From NCBI GenBank assembly GCA_000687655.1, contig JHWR01000003.1, positions 62,001 through 126,000 of the forward strand: 64,000 bases of DNA, written 5' to 3'. Positions within the stretch are counted from its first letter, which is position 1. The number at the start of each line of letters is the position of its first letter. Positions 35,299-44,328 of this stretch are shown here, piece by piece. The notes under the pieces are model-generated. The model was given only the letters and a program-made list of their open reading frames with translations, did not search any database and was not told the origin of the DNA. Source of the stretch: Lachnospiraceae bacterium YSB2008. Lineage in GTDB: Bacteria > Bacillota > Clostridia > Lachnospirales > Lachnospiraceae. The translations under genes were made by a program, and so were the position numbers.

Positions 35299-36330
35299 AT
35301 GAAGAAGAAACCGATATTTGCAATAGTGTTTAGCATACTGCTGACAGGTTATACTGTGTTCGCGTTGCTGGATGCTTTTGTTATCCCGCATGATACGGTA
35401 GTTCTGTCCGAGGTCAGCACATCCACCGAAACCACCGGGACTACAGAAACTACAGATGAAAATGTCGAGGAACGTAAGCCGTCCGGTGGAAAACATGGAA
35501 AGCGCAGCAGATCAGAAAACAAAGAGGATTCTACAGTAGTTGTGGATTCGGAAGATGAAACGAGTACTTTAAGTACAGAAGGAATCATTACAGAAACATC
35601 GGATGGATGGAAATATGAAAGTGAAAATGTAACGATAACCATAACCAGGAAGTATATAGAGAATACATATGTCTATATAGCTGATGTAGAGGTCAGTGAT
35701 ACAGCGCTTCTTAAGTCTGGGCTTGCTGAAGGAACTCTTGGAAGAAACATAACCGCGAAGACTTCAGAGATAGCAGAAGAGGTAAATGCAATACTGGCAA
35801 TCAACGGAGATTTCTATGGTTTCCGCGATACGGGATATGTCATGAGAAGTGGATATCTCTATAGAGAAACAAGCGGAGACAGTGACCAGGAGGACCTCGT
35901 TATATATGAAAATGGAACTATGGAAATAATAAATGAAAGTGACATATCAGCATCAGAGCTGGCTGCTAACGGGGCAAGAGAGATATACTCATTCGGCCCG
36001 GGAATTGTGAAGGATGGCGAGATATGCATTGACGAGAATACAGAGGTTGATCAGAGTATGAGATCCAATCCTCGTACTGCTATAGGGTATTACAGTGCCG
36101 GACATTATTGCTTTGTTGTATCTGATGGAAGAACGAGTGAGAGTACCGGACTCAGTCTTTATCAGCTGGCAGAAGTAATGGAAGACCTCGGAGTTGAATG
36201 TGCTTATAATCTTGACGGTGGTGGGTCATCAACGATGTACTTTAATGGAGAGGTTATCAATAATCCGACTACAAATGGAAATAAGATCAGTGAGAGAAGT
36301 GTAAGTGATATTATTTATATTTCTCAGTAG
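35299..36330 (+). CDS. Phosphodiester glycosidase (NAGPA/DUF2233 family), exported
   Basis: About 343 aa. Membrane anchor at residues about 5-25, a Thr/Ser/Glu-rich linker, then the phosphodiester glycosidase domain: AINGDFYGFRDTGYVMRSG, SNPRTAIGYYSAG, FVVSDGRTSESTGLSLYQLA and NLDGGGSSTMYFNG with the final RSVSDIIYI. Such enzymes cleave sugar phosphodiesters in surface polymers. ATG at 35299 is preferred over upstream GTGs on spacing from AAAGGA. Confidence 0.88.
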   Translation: MKKKPIFAIVFSILLTGYTVFALLDAFVIPHDTVVLSEVSTSTETTGTTETTDENVEERKPSGGKHGKRSRSENKEDSTVVVDSEDETSTLSTEGIITETSDGWKYESENVTITITRKYIENTYVYIADVEVSDTALLKSGLAEGTLGRNITAKTSEIAEEVNAILAINGDFYGFRDTGYVMRSGYLYRETSGDSDQEDLVIYENGTMEIINESDISASELAANGAREIYSFGPGIVKDGEICIDENTEVDQSMRSNPRTAIGYYSAGHYCFVVSDGRTSESTGLSLYQLAEVMEDLGVECAYNLDGGGSSTMYFNGEVINNPTTNGNKISERSVSDIIYISQ

Positions 36331-36345
36331 AAAGGATGTGAGATT

Positions 36346-36747
36346 ATGAAGAAGATTAAAGAGATAAAGAAGGCACCGATAGTATATATTGGAGTATCAG
36401 TTTTATGCCTCATTACATTTATAATATATAATCAGTTTTCGCATGGAGTTACATCGCCATATATGACGTACCTTTTTGCATGGCCGTTACTTCTCGGCTT
36501 CATTCCGTATGCTTTACTTACCAGGATACCGGGCGCATATTATCCGGGACGCATAGCTGCAAATGTATATAACTCCGGAGTTGCATCGATAACCGTCAGT
36601 TCTCTTCTGAAGGGAATCTTCGATATCGCCGGCAACTCATCCATATATCAGTCTTTACTCATGTCCATCGGAGTCGGGCTTTTAATGTTCGGAGTATTCA
36701 TTTACCTGATACCGATTTTGATGATTATACAATCAAAATCTTCATAG
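36346..36747 (+). CDS. Small polytopic membrane protein
   Basis: 133 aa, four hydrophobic segments (VYIGVSVLCLITFIIY, MTYLFAWPLLLGFIPYALL, VASITVSSLLKGIFDIA, LLMSIGVGLLMFGVFIYLIP). 15 bp after the NAGPA-type gene with AAAGGATGTGAG upstream. No known family recognised. Its last 46 bp overlap the 3' end of aroA on the other strand. Confidence 0.75.
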   Translation: MKKIKEIKKAPIVYIGVSVLCLITFIIYNQFSHGVTSPYMTYLFAWPLLLGFIPYALLTRIPGAYYPGRIAANVYNSGVASITVSSLLKGIFDIAGNSSIYQSLLMSIGVGLLMFGVFIYLIPILMIIQSKSS

Positions 36748-38111
36748 AAAGATGGATATGATTTATTAACAGCAAATGGATCATTGATCGTTACAGAGCC
36801 GCTGCAGGCTATACTCAGGACTGCAGCGGTCATTGCTATTCTGTGGTCATTGAAGGAATCTACAGTTCCGCCGGAAAGTGATGGTTTGCCGGTAATAACA
36901 AGACATGGACCATCGGAGCTAGTTTCCTGTGAATCAGCAGAAGAAGATTCGTATATCTCAGCACCGAGACCGGTTAATGTTTCAATAATAGTTTTCACAC
37001 GGTCGCTTTCCTTGATACGAAGACGCTCGATGTTTCTTATAGTTGTAGTTCCCTCTGCAGTTGCCGCAACAGCTGACAGAATCGGAACGAGATCAGGGAT
37101 ATCCGCTGCATCTATTTCAATGCCGTGAAGATGCCCGCCTTTTATTGTGACTGATGACAGTGGAGCGTCGCCTTTTGTTGATTCAGAATTAACGTCATCG
37201 CAAGGACTGATTATTATCTCCGCACCAAACTCACGAAGCAGGTCGACGATTCTTTTATCACCCTGAGGGGAATTCATATCAAGACCTGTGACAGTAACTC
37301 CATCCTTTGACATAGCACCGGCCGAAAGAAAAAAGGCTGCATTCGACCAGTCGCCGCTGACCGTACATTCCTTCGGAGAGTTATACTGCTGATTTCCTTT
37401 TATGCTGAACACTGTAGATATTTCTGATCTGGTGGACTCGTTTATCGAAGCCGGATTGTCAGGGGCCATTTCCTCATAATCAATCCCAAACATATCCAGA
37501 ACTGATAAAGTAATATCAACATAAGGTCGTGATTCGAGTTTTCCCGTGACACGTATCTCGCTGTCTTCTTTTGCCATAGGCAGCGAAAGAAGAAGACCGG
37601 TTATATATTGAGAAGAAACATTTCCGGCAATTTCATATATTCCGCCCGACAGCTTTCCGCTGATTGAAAATGGATTGCTACCCATTTCGGACATAGTTAC
37701 GCCGTGGCGTTCCATTTCTTCATAAAGAGGAGAGAGTGGTCTCTCTGAAAGCCTTCCGTGCATGGTTATAGAAGTATCGAATCCGAGTACGCCAAGTATC
37801 GGAAGCAGGAATCTGAGGGTTGAACCGCTTTCGCCACAGTCAACACTATACTTTTCTGATGTGTCGTCATTCCGAGATATAGGTGTAACGACATATCCGC
37901 CATCGACCTTCTCAAAGCTTGCTCCAAGCTTCGTCATACAGTCAATAGTCGCCTCAATATCCTTCGAACTTGTATTGATCCACACCCTCGTCTTCTCAGA
38001 AGCCAGCGATGCAGCGATAATGAGTCTGTGAGCGTGCGACTTTGAAGCAATGGCAGGAACAACCCCGCCAATACGATATTTATATGTATGTAATGTAATA
38101 CTATTTTCCAT
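36702..38111 (-). CDS. aroA: 3-phosphoshikimate 1-carboxyvinyltransferase (EPSP synthase)
   Basis: 469 aa from the ATG at 38111 (MENSITLHTYKYRIGG), chosen because it matches EPSP synthase N-termini and overlaps the tyrA stop by 11 bp; an open frame extends upstream to 38201 inside tyrA. Catalytic blocks: ASKSHAHRLIIAASLA, DCGESGSTLRFLLPI, the ISSQYITG-type VSSQYITGLL, KESDRVKTI and NDHRIAMTAAV. Joins shikimate-3-phosphate and PEP. An extra hydrophilic insert (about 300-330) makes it longer than the usual 430 aa. Confidence 0.94.
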   Translation of the reverse strand: MENSITLHTYKYRIGGVVPAIASKSHAHRLIIAASLASEKTRVWINTSSKDIEATIDCMTKLGASFEKVDGGYVVTPISRNDDTSEKYSVDCGESGSTLRFLLPILGVLGFDTSITMHGRLSERPLSPLYEEMERHGVTMSEMGSNPFSISGKLSGGIYEIAGNVSSQYITGLLLSLPMAKEDSEIRVTGKLESRPYVDITLSVLDMFGIDYEEMAPDNPASINESTRSEISTVFSIKGNQQYNSPKECTVSGDWSNAAFFLSAGAMSKDGVTVTGLDMNSPQGDKRIVDLLREFGAEIIISPCDDVNSESTKGDAPLSSVTIKGGHLHGIEIDAADIPDLVPILSAVAATAEGTTTIRNIERLRIKESDRVKTIIETLTGLGAEIYESSSADSQETSSDGPCLVITGKPSLSGGTVDSFNDHRIAMTAAVLSIACSGSVTINDPFAVNKSYPSFYEDFDCIIIKIGIR

Positions 38112-39177
38112 CAATCTCTTCCTTGGCGAGTTTTCCGTCATGCAGCAGATTCCACATGGTCTCGGCGTCATTATCCTCGAGCGCTTTTTTGTATTCGGCA
38201 AGATAATCCGTCAGATAATCAATTTCATTTATTATATTATCGCGGTTCTCAAGAAAGATCTCCGTCCACATGGTCTCATTCAGCCATGCAACACGCGTCA
38301 TATCATTGTAGCTTCCGGCTGAAAAACCTTTGTGTCCTTTAGCAGTTGGACTCTTGATAAATGCATTTGAAATGATATGCGGCATTTCAGATGTGAAAGC
38401 TATGACTTCATCATGCTCCTCAGGAGTGCAGACGGTGAGACGTCCGAACTCACAAGGTCCGAAAGCATCTTTGATTTCTTTCATGGAAGAAGCAGTGAGC
38501 TTACCCTCCGGGCAGATTATAAGTGAAGCCTTTTTGAAAAGAGAACCGGTAGCATATTTATATCCTGAATATCTCTTTCCGGCCATAGGATGTCCACCCA
38601 CGAATTTGAAACCGTGTTTCTTTGCAACAGGGAAGAGCTCGTGGCATATCTTCCTCTTAAGACCGCCGGCATCAACTACGAGCGCACCCTTTTTAATGAG
38701 CTTTGCATGATCCTTCACGAAGTCGATGATTGCATCAGGATAGAGAGCGACGATAATAAGGTCGCATTCGCCTATATTCTCATCTGTCAGAACATCATCT
38801 ATAGTTCCTTCAAGCTTCGCAAAATGGGCAACCGAAACAGTTCTGTTATAGCCCAGAATCTTTGCGTCGGAATTCTCTCTGTAAGCTTTGGCATATGAAG
38901 CGCCTATGATTCCGAGTCCGACAACACCTACAGTTTTTATTCCGGTTTTATTTGAATAGGAAACTTCATTTGGATTTACATTTCCTCTTTTTATCGATTC
39001 AACCATATCGAGGGACTCGACAAGCTCTGTATCTATGCGGCTTGTTTTGCCCTTAAGACTTATGACGGTCTGTCCTGTTCCTTCAAGAATCTGGCACTTT
39101 ACACCCTGCTCCTCAAACCAGGAAGTAAGTCCCTGTATTTCATTATCGGTTGTACCCTTTTTTAAAACCGCTATCAT
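38101..39177 (-). CDS. tyrA: Prephenate dehydrogenase with N-terminal DAHP-synthase-like domain
   Basis: 358 aa. Residues about 1-68 (MIAVLKKGTTDNEIQGLTSW ... VESIKRG) look like the ferredoxin-like domain normally at the N-terminus of type I beta DAHP synthases. The dehydrogenase follows: VGVVGLGIIGASYAKAYRE (NAD site), VVDAGGLKRKI, VGGHPMAGKRYSGYKYA with the catalytic His, and a helical C-terminal domain. Makes 4-hydroxyphenylpyruvate for tyrosine. No C-terminal ACT domain. Overlaps aroA by 11 bp. Confidence 0.92.
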   Translation of the reverse strand: MIAVLKKGTTDNEIQGLTSWFEEQGVKCQILEGTGQTVISLKGKTSRIDTELVESLDMVESIKRGNVNPNEVSYSNKTGIKTVGVVGLGIIGASYAKAYRENSDAKILGYNRTVSVAHFAKLEGTIDDVLTDENIGECDLIIVALYPDAIIDFVKDHAKLIKKGALVVDAGGLKRKICHELFPVAKKHGFKFVGGHPMAGKRYSGYKYATGSLFKKASLIICPEGKLTASSMKEIKDAFGPCEFGRLTVCTPEEHDEVIAFTSEMPHIISNAFIKSPTAKGHKGFSAGSYNDMTRVAWLNETMWTEIFLENRDNIINEIDYLTDYLAEYKKALEDNDAETMWNLLHDGKLAKEEIDGK

Positions 39178-39232
39178 TTCATTTTACCTCTTTGATTTAT
39201 AATTCAGAAAATCAGTCTTGATACTTTAATAC

Positions 39233-39288
39233 TTTAGCGCACTAAAATATAACATTACTCACTTTTTTTGTCAAATCAATGATATAAT
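39233..39288. promoter_or_regulatory. Divergent region between tyrA and mannosidase: operator-like palindrome and extended -10
   Basis: TTTAG CGCA CTAAA (39233-39246) is an operator-like palindrome about 60 bp upstream of tyrA. An extended -10 TGATATAAT (39280-39288) points toward the mannosidase gene, followed by a leader of about 110 nt in which I recognise no riboswitch. The -35 is weak. Confidence 0.45.
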
Positions 39289-39404
39289 ACTACTAATACG
39301 GTGGCAAGCCTTATTGTATTCCTGCGGGTGCTTTAGAGGCGACTGCGATGACACGTGACAGAGTATCGTAACATTACACATGTTGATATAGGGGAGTTCA
39401 AAAC

Positions 39405-41984
39405 TTGATTAAGCTGGATAGAAATCAGAATTGGAAAATGCGTATAGTCGGTGAGGAGGATTTTATCCCCGCAGCTGTCCCGGGTTCAGTATATAATGAC
39501 CTCCTGAATTCCGGCCGGATGGAAGACCCGTATTACAGAGATAATGAGGATGCTGCGCTCAGAATCATGAAGAATGATTTTGAATACCGCGGTACATTTG
39601 ATATAGATGAAGCGGAAATGGACCGAATGGACGAAGTTATACTCCGTTTCAATGGACTTGATACCATCGCTGATATTGCACTGAACGGGACTTCCCTCGG
39701 CAGCACTGATAATATGCATCGTACCTGGGAATACCAGGTGAAGCATCTCCTGAGACCGATAGATAATGAACTGGTAATTGTATTTCATTCTCCGACAGAA
39801 TATATAGCGGAGGAGTTCAGAAAGGACCCTGCAATACTCGGAACTGAGGATGCCATGCGAGGCTTTCCGAAGATAAGAAAAGCTCACTATATGTTCGGAT
39901 GGGACTGGGGTCCGAGGCTTCCCGATGCCGGTATATGGAAGGAAGTCGAGCTGCTCGGGATTAAGAAAGCAAGGCTTTCGAGAGTATATACACATCAGAT
40001 ATTTAATGAAGATTATTCTGAAGTGGTTTTGGAGACGGATGTTTCAATAGACGCAGTAAGCTCTTTGGAAATCCAGTCCGTTAAAAATGATTCAGACCTC
40101 GATGCTGACATTAATGATATAAAAGTTCAGATTACACTCATGGCGCCCGATACACTGTCTACGATGACAGAGAATGCCATATATGAGATTTCAGAAGGCG
40201 TGAGAATTGAGTCATCGAAGATTTCAATATCCAAGAACATGATGGTACAGAATCCACACCTATGGTGGCCGAACGGACTCGGCGAACAGCCTCTTTATAC
40301 GCTGATCGTGAAGCTTGTTGATGAAACCGGAGCGGAACTTGATTCAGTGACGCGGTGCATCGGACTACGAAGGCTCGAGGTCAGCACTGAAAAAGATGAA
40401 TACGGTTCAGAATTTGCATTCATGGTAAATGGTGTGAAGTTCTTTGCTATGGGCGCAAATTATATACCTGAAGATAATATACTGTCCCGCACAAATAAGG
40501 ATAGAACTTATAATCTTCTGAAACAATGCGTTGCGGCGAATTTTAATTCAATCCGCGTATGGGGTGGCGGCTTCTATCAGTCGGACGATTTCTATGATAT
40601 CTGCGACGAGCTCGGGCTTGTTGTATGGCAGGACTGCATGTTTGCCTGTGCAAATTACAGACTGACGCCTGAATTCAGGGATAATATTACCGCAGAATTC
40701 TTGGACCAGATCAGAAGGCTTTCACATCATGCATGCATAGGACTCTGGTGTGGTAATAATGAAATGGAGATGTTTGCTGCTCAGGGCGAGTGGGGAGCAA
40801 CTGATGAGATACGTGCCGACTACCTTAAGATGTATGAAGAGCTCTTCCCTAAGATAATGGCAGAGGAGGATCCCGACAGGTTCTACTGGCCCGCATCACC
40901 TTCCTGTGGCGGAGGTTTTCTGGATCCGAATTCCGAAGCTATGGGCGATGCACATTACTGGGATGTATGGCATGGAAACAAACCATTTACCGAATACAGG
41001 AAGTTCCATTTCAGGTTCCTTTCCGAGTTCGGCTTCCAGTCATTTCCATCTATCAGAACCATAGAAAGCTTTACGGAGCCTTCGGACAGAAACGTGTTCT
41101 CCTATATCATGGAGAAACATCAGAGAAATGCGGCTGCAAATGGAAAGCTCATGAATTATCTCGGTCAGACTTACCTTTATCCGACCGACCTTGATACTCT
41201 CATATATGCGACTCAGCTTCTTCAGGCAGAAGCCATACGTTACGGGGTCGAGCATCTCAGACGTAACAGAGGACGATGCATGGGAGCAACATACTGGCAG
41301 CTAAATGACTGCTGGCCTGTAGCATCGTGGTCATCCATTGATTATTACGGAAGGTGGAAGGCACTTCATTATTACGCAAAGAGGTTTTTCTCACCGGTGA
41401 TGATATCCTGTGAAGAGGAAGGCCTTCTGACACAGAGCAGTAATGTAAATGCAGAACCATTTGAAGTAAAGAAATCCATACGTCTTTCTGTAACGAATGA
41501 AACGAAAGAGGAACGTAGGGGTCAGGTGAGGTGGCAGCTGAGAGATGCTGACGGAAGCATAATCCGCGAAGAAGCAGAGGATATAGTGATTGATGCATTG
41601 TCCTCGAAATGGCTTGAAAGGATTGACCTTCCTGAGGCAAAGATCTATGAGAACTACGTCAGCTATCAGTACATCGAGAATGATGAAACTATATCTGAGG
41701 GAACCGTTCTTTTCTGCCCGCCTAAACATTTTAGATTTGTCGATCCAGAACTTACTATCGATGTAAAAAAATCTGTATCAGGTGACACAGAAAAGTTTCA
41801 GGAATATGATGAGATAACAGTTTCATCAAAACACTATGCAAAGAGCATAGAGATAAGAAATAAGCAGGATGACCTTATATTATCTGATAACTTCTTTGAC
41901 CTGAACGGTGGGGAAAGAAAGATAAAGATCATAAAAGGAAATGCGGACGGAATCGTAATCCGAAGTGTTTACGATATAAGATAA
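39405..41984 (+). CDS. Beta-mannosidase, glycoside hydrolase family 2
   Basis: 859 aa, typical for GH2 beta-mannosidases, with no signal peptide, so cytoplasmic. Sugar-binding domain start with [39 protein letters not shown], catalytic (beta/alpha)8 region [20 protein letters not shown], acid/base Glu in [10 protein letters not shown] and nucleophile Glu in [12 protein letters not shown]. Hydrolyses terminal beta-mannosides from manno-oligosaccharides. Start TTG at 39405 with GGGGAG 8 nt upstream. An AGE-family isomerase gene follows. Confidence 0.93.
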   Translation: MIKLDRNQNWKMRIVGEEDFIPAAVPGSVYNDLLNSGRMEDPYYRDNEDAALRIMKNDFEYRGTFDIDEAEMDRMDEVILRFNGLDTIADIALNGTSLGSTDNMHRTWEYQVKHLLRPIDNELVIVFHSPTEYIAEEFRKDPAILGTEDAMRGFPKIRKAHYMFGWDWGPRLPDAGIWKEVELLGIKKARLSRVYTHQIFNEDYSEVVLETDVSIDAVSSLEIQSVKNDSDLDADINDIKVQITLMAPDTLSTMTENAIYEISEGVRIESSKISISKNMMVQNPHLWWPNGLGEQPLYTLIVKLVDETGAELDSVTRCIGLRRLEVSTEKDEYGSEFAFMVNGVKFFAMGANYIPEDNILSRTNKDRTYNLLKQCVAANFNSIRVWGGGFYQSDDFYDICDELGLVVWQDCMFACANYRLTPEFRDNITAEFLDQIRRLSHHACIGLWCGNNEMEMFAAQGEWGATDEIRADYLKMYEELFPKIMAEEDPDRFYWPASPSCGGGFLDPNSEAMGDAHYWDVWHGNKPFTEYRKFHFRFLSEFGFQSFPSIRTIESFTEPSDRNVFSYIMEKHQRNAAANGKLMNYLGQTYLYPTDLDTLIYATQLLQAEAIRYGVEHLRRNRGRCMGATYWQLNDCWPVASWSSIDYYGRWKALHYYAKRFFSPVMISCEEEGLLTQSSNVNAEPFEVKKSIRLSVTNETKEERRGQVRWQLRDADGSIIREEAEDIVIDALSSKWLERIDLPEAKIYENYVSYQYIENDETISEGTVLFCPPKHFRFVDPELTIDVKKSVSGDTEKFQEYDEITVSSKHYAKSIEIRNKQDDLILSDNFFDLNGGERKIKIIKGNADGIVIRSVYDIR

Positions 41985-42022
41985 ACGCAGAGAATAGATA
42001 CACAGAATATAGAGGTGACAAA

Positions 42023-43267
42023 ATGGATAATAAATATATATTCGGAACAGAAGAAAACATTGAATTCCTCAGAGATAACTCAAAGAGGCTACTTGATTTT
42101 GGAAGACGCTTTCCATCTCCGGGAGGTGGAAGCTATTATCTCGGAGATAACGGGACTCCATGGAAGGACCGACCTATAGAAACATGGATAACCTGCCGTA
42201 TGGCGCATGTTTACAGCATAGGTCATATGATGGGTGATCCCGGAAGTCGTGTGCTTGCGGAAGCAGCAGTAAAAGGACTTCTGGATGAGCTTTATGACGG
42301 AGATAACGGCGGCTGGTTTGCAGGTAAGAATCCGGATGGAAGCATACTTCCGACCAAGCAGTGCTATGCACATGCATTCGTAATCCTTGCGGCATCAAGT
42401 GCATGGCTTGCAGGTATAAATGGAGCGGAGAAGCTTCTGGATATGGCAACACTTACCTACGACCGATATTTCTGGGATGATAAAACAGGACTTTCAGTAG
42501 ATACCTGGAATACGGAATTCACTGAGCTGGATGATTACCGGGGGCTCAATGCCAATATGCATACAGTCGAAGCATTTCTCGCTGTTGCTGATGCAATGGA
42601 TATTATGATGGGACCGGGCTCGGGACAGGTTTATAGAATCAGAGCGGGACGCATCATCAACCATGTTGTTGGTTGGGCGAATGAAAATGAATATCGTCTT
42701 CCGGAGCATTTCTCCTCTGACTGGAAGCCTGATTATGATAAGAATATAGATAAACCGGACGATCCATTTAAACCTTATGGCGCAACTCCGGGCCACGGCA
42801 TAGAATGGGCAAGACTTATAACCCAGTGGTGCCTTGCATCAAAAAGGGTTGAGCATCTGGATAATGCCTGTGCGCTTTATGACAGGGCAATTAAGGACGC
42901 ATGGAATGCCGACGGTGCAGAGGGAATAGTATATACAACTGACTGGGAAGGAAAACCTGTTGTACATGACAGGATGCACTGGACTCTTGCAGAAGCAATA
43001 AATACATCCGCGGTTCTCTACAGAGTTACCCGTGATGAAAGATATGCCAGAGATTACAGTAATTTCATGAAGTATCTCGATGAGGTAGTTCTTGATCATA
43101 CTACGGGGTCGTGGTTCCATCAGCTGGATGAAAAGAATCAGCTTAAGGAAACCGTATGGCCGGGCAAATCAGATCTGTATCATGCATTTCAGGCAATGCT
43201 TATACCATACAGCAGACCGGAACTCTCTATAGCAGCTGCGGTGCAGGACGGAACAATAAATGAATAA
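42023..43267 (+). CDS. AGE-family sugar isomerase (likely D-mannose isomerase, YihS-like)
   Basis: 414 aa with the (alpha/alpha)6-barrel pattern of N-acylglucosamine 2-epimerase/YihS enzymes: ETWITCRMAHVYSIGHMMGD, KQCYAHAFVILAASSAW, NANMHTVEAFLAVADA, TPGHGIEWARLITQW, DRMHWTLAEA and DLYHAFQAMLIPY, carrying the conserved His and Glu. Position 38 bp behind a beta-mannosidase fits mannose-to-fructose isomerisation; cellobiose or N-acetylglucosamine 2-epimerase activity is the alternative. Overlaps the next gene by 8 bp. Confidence 0.88.
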   Translation: MDNKYIFGTEENIEFLRDNSKRLLDFGRRFPSPGGGSYYLGDNGTPWKDRPIETWITCRMAHVYSIGHMMGDPGSRVLAEAAVKGLLDELYDGDNGGWFAGKNPDGSILPTKQCYAHAFVILAASSAWLAGINGAEKLLDMATLTYDRYFWDDKTGLSVDTWNTEFTELDDYRGLNANMHTVEAFLAVADAMDIMMGPGSGQVYRIRAGRIINHVVGWANENEYRLPEHFSSDWKPDYDKNIDKPDDPFKPYGATPGHGIEWARLITQWCLASKRVEHLDNACALYDRAIKDAWNADGAEGIVYTTDWEGKPVVHDRMHWTLAEAINTSAVLYRVTRDERYARDYSNFMKYLDEVVLDHTTGSWFHQLDEKNQLKETVWPGKSDLYHAFQAMLIPYSRPELSIAAAVQDGTINE

Positions 43268-44237
43268 AAAAGGAATCGTGATTTTTCTCGGAATTCTGCT
43301 TGCCTTTTGTCTCAGCCTTACATTTCCAATAAAGGCCAGGGCAGAGGAGAAGCCTACGATAGAATCTATGGATGATTTCTATGACAGGCTGTCTGAGCAG
43401 ATTTATAACAGAGAAACAGTTAAGAATTACATAGTGAACGACTATTCGCTCATAAAGAAGATTGTCGATATCGACTGGACTGAGTACAGTAAGCATTACA
43501 GAGAGGATGCACCGCTTACCAGCGGGTGTTATACGACTTACTATATTAATAAGCTGTATTATTCATATAGGGGAAATGCACTCAGAATATCCATAGAGTT
43601 TCGTTACTCTAAAATTGATATGAGGAATCATTTCGCCAGGATGGAAAAGCTGGCACAGGAGCTTAAAGGAAAGAATGACTATGAAACAGTTAAGAATGTC
43701 CATGACTATCTCATAGATCGTTATGATTATGATACGAATACTTCTAATGTGAATCATACAGATATTGAGGGCTTCAGAGACGGAGTCATGGTCTGCAGCG
43801 GATACGGGCTTGCAAGCTACTATCTTCTTAATTCAGCGGGGGTTAAGACACGTGTTATTACCGGATATGGTGGAAGCGCTGCAGGTGGAGGAGAAAACCA
43901 CTTGTGGAACATAGTCTGTGTCGACGGCAAATGGTACAACATGGATGTAACTTGGGATGACTGTGGGGGACAGAGGAAGATTTACAAATACTTTCTGAAG
44001 AGTGATGATGATTTTCCGAATCACCAGAGGATGGGGTTCTATGATTCTGTAAACTTCGACAGCATGGTTTCGGAGAAATCGTATCCTCTTCCGCTCAGCA
44101 TTACATTTCCGTCTTTAATTCTGGAACATGGGAGGACTCTTATATTGGCTGTTGTGATAATCATTACTGTTGCCTCAGCTGCTATAAGGAAAGCAAAAAA
44201 CAGACGTTGCGATTTTGTTGCTGATGATGTGCTATGA
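43260..44237 (+). CDS. Exported transglutaminase-like protein with C-terminal membrane anchor
   Basis: 325 aa. Signal peptide (GIVIFLGILLAFCLSLTFPI, cleavage near KARAEE), a helical N-domain, then the transglutaminase/protease core with Cys in VMVCSGYGLASYYLLNSAG, His in ENHLWNIVCVDGKWY and Asp in NMDVTWDD. C-terminal helix (LILAVVIIITVASAAIR) followed by a basic tail anchors it with the domain outside. The target is unknown; such proteins often cross-link or cleave surface proteins. Confidence 0.85.
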   Translation: MNKKGIVIFLGILLAFCLSLTFPIKARAEEKPTIESMDDFYDRLSEQIYNRETVKNYIVNDYSLIKKIVDIDWTEYSKHYREDAPLTSGCYTTYYINKLYYSYRGNALRISIEFRYSKIDMRNHFARMEKLAQELKGKNDYETVKNVHDYLIDRYDYDTNTSNVNHTDIEGFRDGVMVCSGYGLASYYLLNSAGVKTRVITGYGGSAAGGGENHLWNIVCVDGKWYNMDVTWDDCGGQRKIYKYFLKSDDDFPNHQRMGFYDSVNFDSMVSEKSYPLPLSITFPSLILEHGRTLILAVVIIITVASAAIRKAKNRRCDFVADDVL

Positions 44238-44328
44238 TCGCAATATAACATGCGATAATACCGGAATGGAGAAGATATTATGCCAAAAGCTCCTAAGGAA
44301 AAAAATCTCAGAAGCAGGGACTTAAACG

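Noticed and set aside
38112-38201. Longer aroA start with MPNTKKRSRIM
   Set aside because: The extra 30 codons lie inside tyrA and do not resemble an EPSP synthase N-terminus; the ATG at 38111 does.
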